Under the pieces are notes generated by a model. It was not told the origin of the DNA. It saw nothing but the letters and a program-made list of their open reading frames with translations, and did no database searches. Below are positions 63,507-64,000 of a DNA stretch of 64,000 bases, piece after piece (the first letter of the stretch is position 1; every line of letters begins with the position of its first letter). Position numbers and translations under genes: made by a program. The DNA comes from Pseudoalteromonas tunicata. Its GTDB lineage: Bacteria; Pseudomonadota; Gammaproteobacteria; Enterobacterales; Alteromonadaceae. The DNA is taken from assembly GCF_002310815.1 (NCBI RefSeq), contig NZ_CP011032.1, positions 3,140,001-3,204,000 of the forward strand, read 5' to 3'.

Positions 63507-64000
63507 TTAAGCGGCTGTAAAATAGAGGAAGCCAAATAATGCAACGCCCAGCGCTAAACGGTATATCACAAATGGCAGCATCCCCATCCGTTCGATCACT
63601 TTCAAAAAGAAATAAATACAAATATAAGCGGAGACAAAGGACAGCACAGAGCCCAGTACAATCGCATTCCAATCAATAAGCTCCTCGCCCGTTGAGAGCT
63701 TATAAATATAATAAGAACCCGCCGCTGCAATCACTGGGATAGACATTAAGAATGAAAATCGCGCTGCACTTTGTTTATTTAACCCGAGTAATAAACCAAC
63801 CGTCATCGTGATGCCTGAGCGAGAGGTACCAGGGAACACCATCGCCACCACTTGTGACAAACCAATTAACAGCGCACTCACCCAATTAAGCTGGTAAACC
63901 GACTTTACTTGCTTCCCTTTTGCATCGGCGTACCAAAGCAACAAACCAAACACTATGGTTGTGGTGGCAATGATCCAAGCGTTACGTGAGTAGCTTTCAA
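63507..64000 (-). CDS. uppP: Undecaprenyl-diphosphatase (partial, 5' end outside)
   Basis: The C-terminal part (about 164 residues) of UppP/BacA, an inner-membrane phosphatase that recycles the lipid carrier for peptidoglycan and other glycans. The diagnostic segment [18 protein letters not shown] is present with the catalytic Ser/Arg region, followed by four hydrophobic helices and the ending [14 protein letters not shown]. The frame is open to the window edge, upstream of which the first half and the start must lie. It has a strong terminator. Confidence 0.95.
   Translation of the reverse strand, partial: ESYSRNAWIIATTTIVFGLLLWYADAKGKQVKSVYQLNWVSALLIGLSQVVAMVFPGTSRSGITMTVGLLLGLNKQSAARFSFLMSIPVIAAAGSYYIYKLSTGEELIDWNAIVLGSVLSFVSAYICIYFFLKVIERMGMLPFVIYRLALGVALFGFLYFTAA

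Overview
The window reads as a chromosomal segment of a marine gammaproteobacterium of the order Alteromonadales, most likely Pseudoalteromonas or a near relative. I infer this from gene content and order: dksA-gluQ-pcnB-folK-panB-panC, fba-pgk-epd beside tkt and metK, phoB-phoR-pstS, a divergent Lrp-type regulator/putA pair, the Gram-negative dedicated sortase locus, and moderate A+T richness. No rRNA, tRNA, CRISPR array, prophage or intact insertion sequence was seen.

Layout. 1-8.2 kb is a mixed accessory stretch: a repeat fragment, an unrecognised secreted protein, a chemoreceptor, a membrane-anchored glutaredoxin-like protein, a LysR/SDR divergent pair and an LTA-synthase-like sulfatase. 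8.4-12 kb holds proBA and a DMT exporter. 12-18.5 kb is a complete proteobacterial sortase system: class GN sortase, its VIT/VWA substrate with a C-terminal IPQTG sorting signal, an OmpA-family partner, and a divergent response regulator and histidine kinase. 18.6-26.7 kb carries an amidohydrolase, UbiM-type hydroxylase, Crp-type regulator, phosphoribosyltransferase, orphan urea transporter, pepB and sfsA. 26.8-32.2 kb is the conserved dksA to panC block. 32.2-36.9 kb holds a full-length MITE-like element and the phosphate group pstS, phoR, phoB, then a porin. 37-41 kb has a response-regulator protein, an unusual GATC-rich repeat array, and a Pho-box-controlled lipoprotein. 41-48.3 kb is central carbon metabolism (fba, pgk, epd, tkt) and metK. 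48.3-55.8 kb contains START, CYTH/CHAD, SH3, Lrp-type regulator and putA genes. 55.9-64 kb holds two tandem HD-GYP genes, gspA-gspB, cca, a small accessory island (truncated HlyD/CvaA-like gene, S26 peptidase-like gene, small membrane protein) and the end of uppP.

How the genes work together. PhoR and PhoB sense phosphate limitation. Repeated 7-mers at 11-base spacing upstream of pstS and of the 40.9 kb lipoprotein, and a slightly irregular set before phoB, put these genes in one Pho regulon. The sortase two-component pair lies back-to-back with the genes it presumably controls, and a shared 12-mer in their intergenic spaces is a candidate operator. PutA lacks the DNA-binding domain of the enterobacterial enzyme, so the divergent Lrp-type protein probably takes over its control.

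The least explained structure is the array of 12 GATC sites in about 300 bases at 38.75-39.05 kb. It is built from a roughly 21-base unit in inverted blocks, includes one DnaA-box-like site, and lies between convergent genes. Other points of note are an apparent ATT start for pcnB (matching the exceptional start known in E. coli), a dispersed MITE-like family with three copies, and a degenerate second HD-GYP protein. Coordinates, motifs and repeats were read by eye from the sequence; family names come from recognition of conserved motifs, without database searches.
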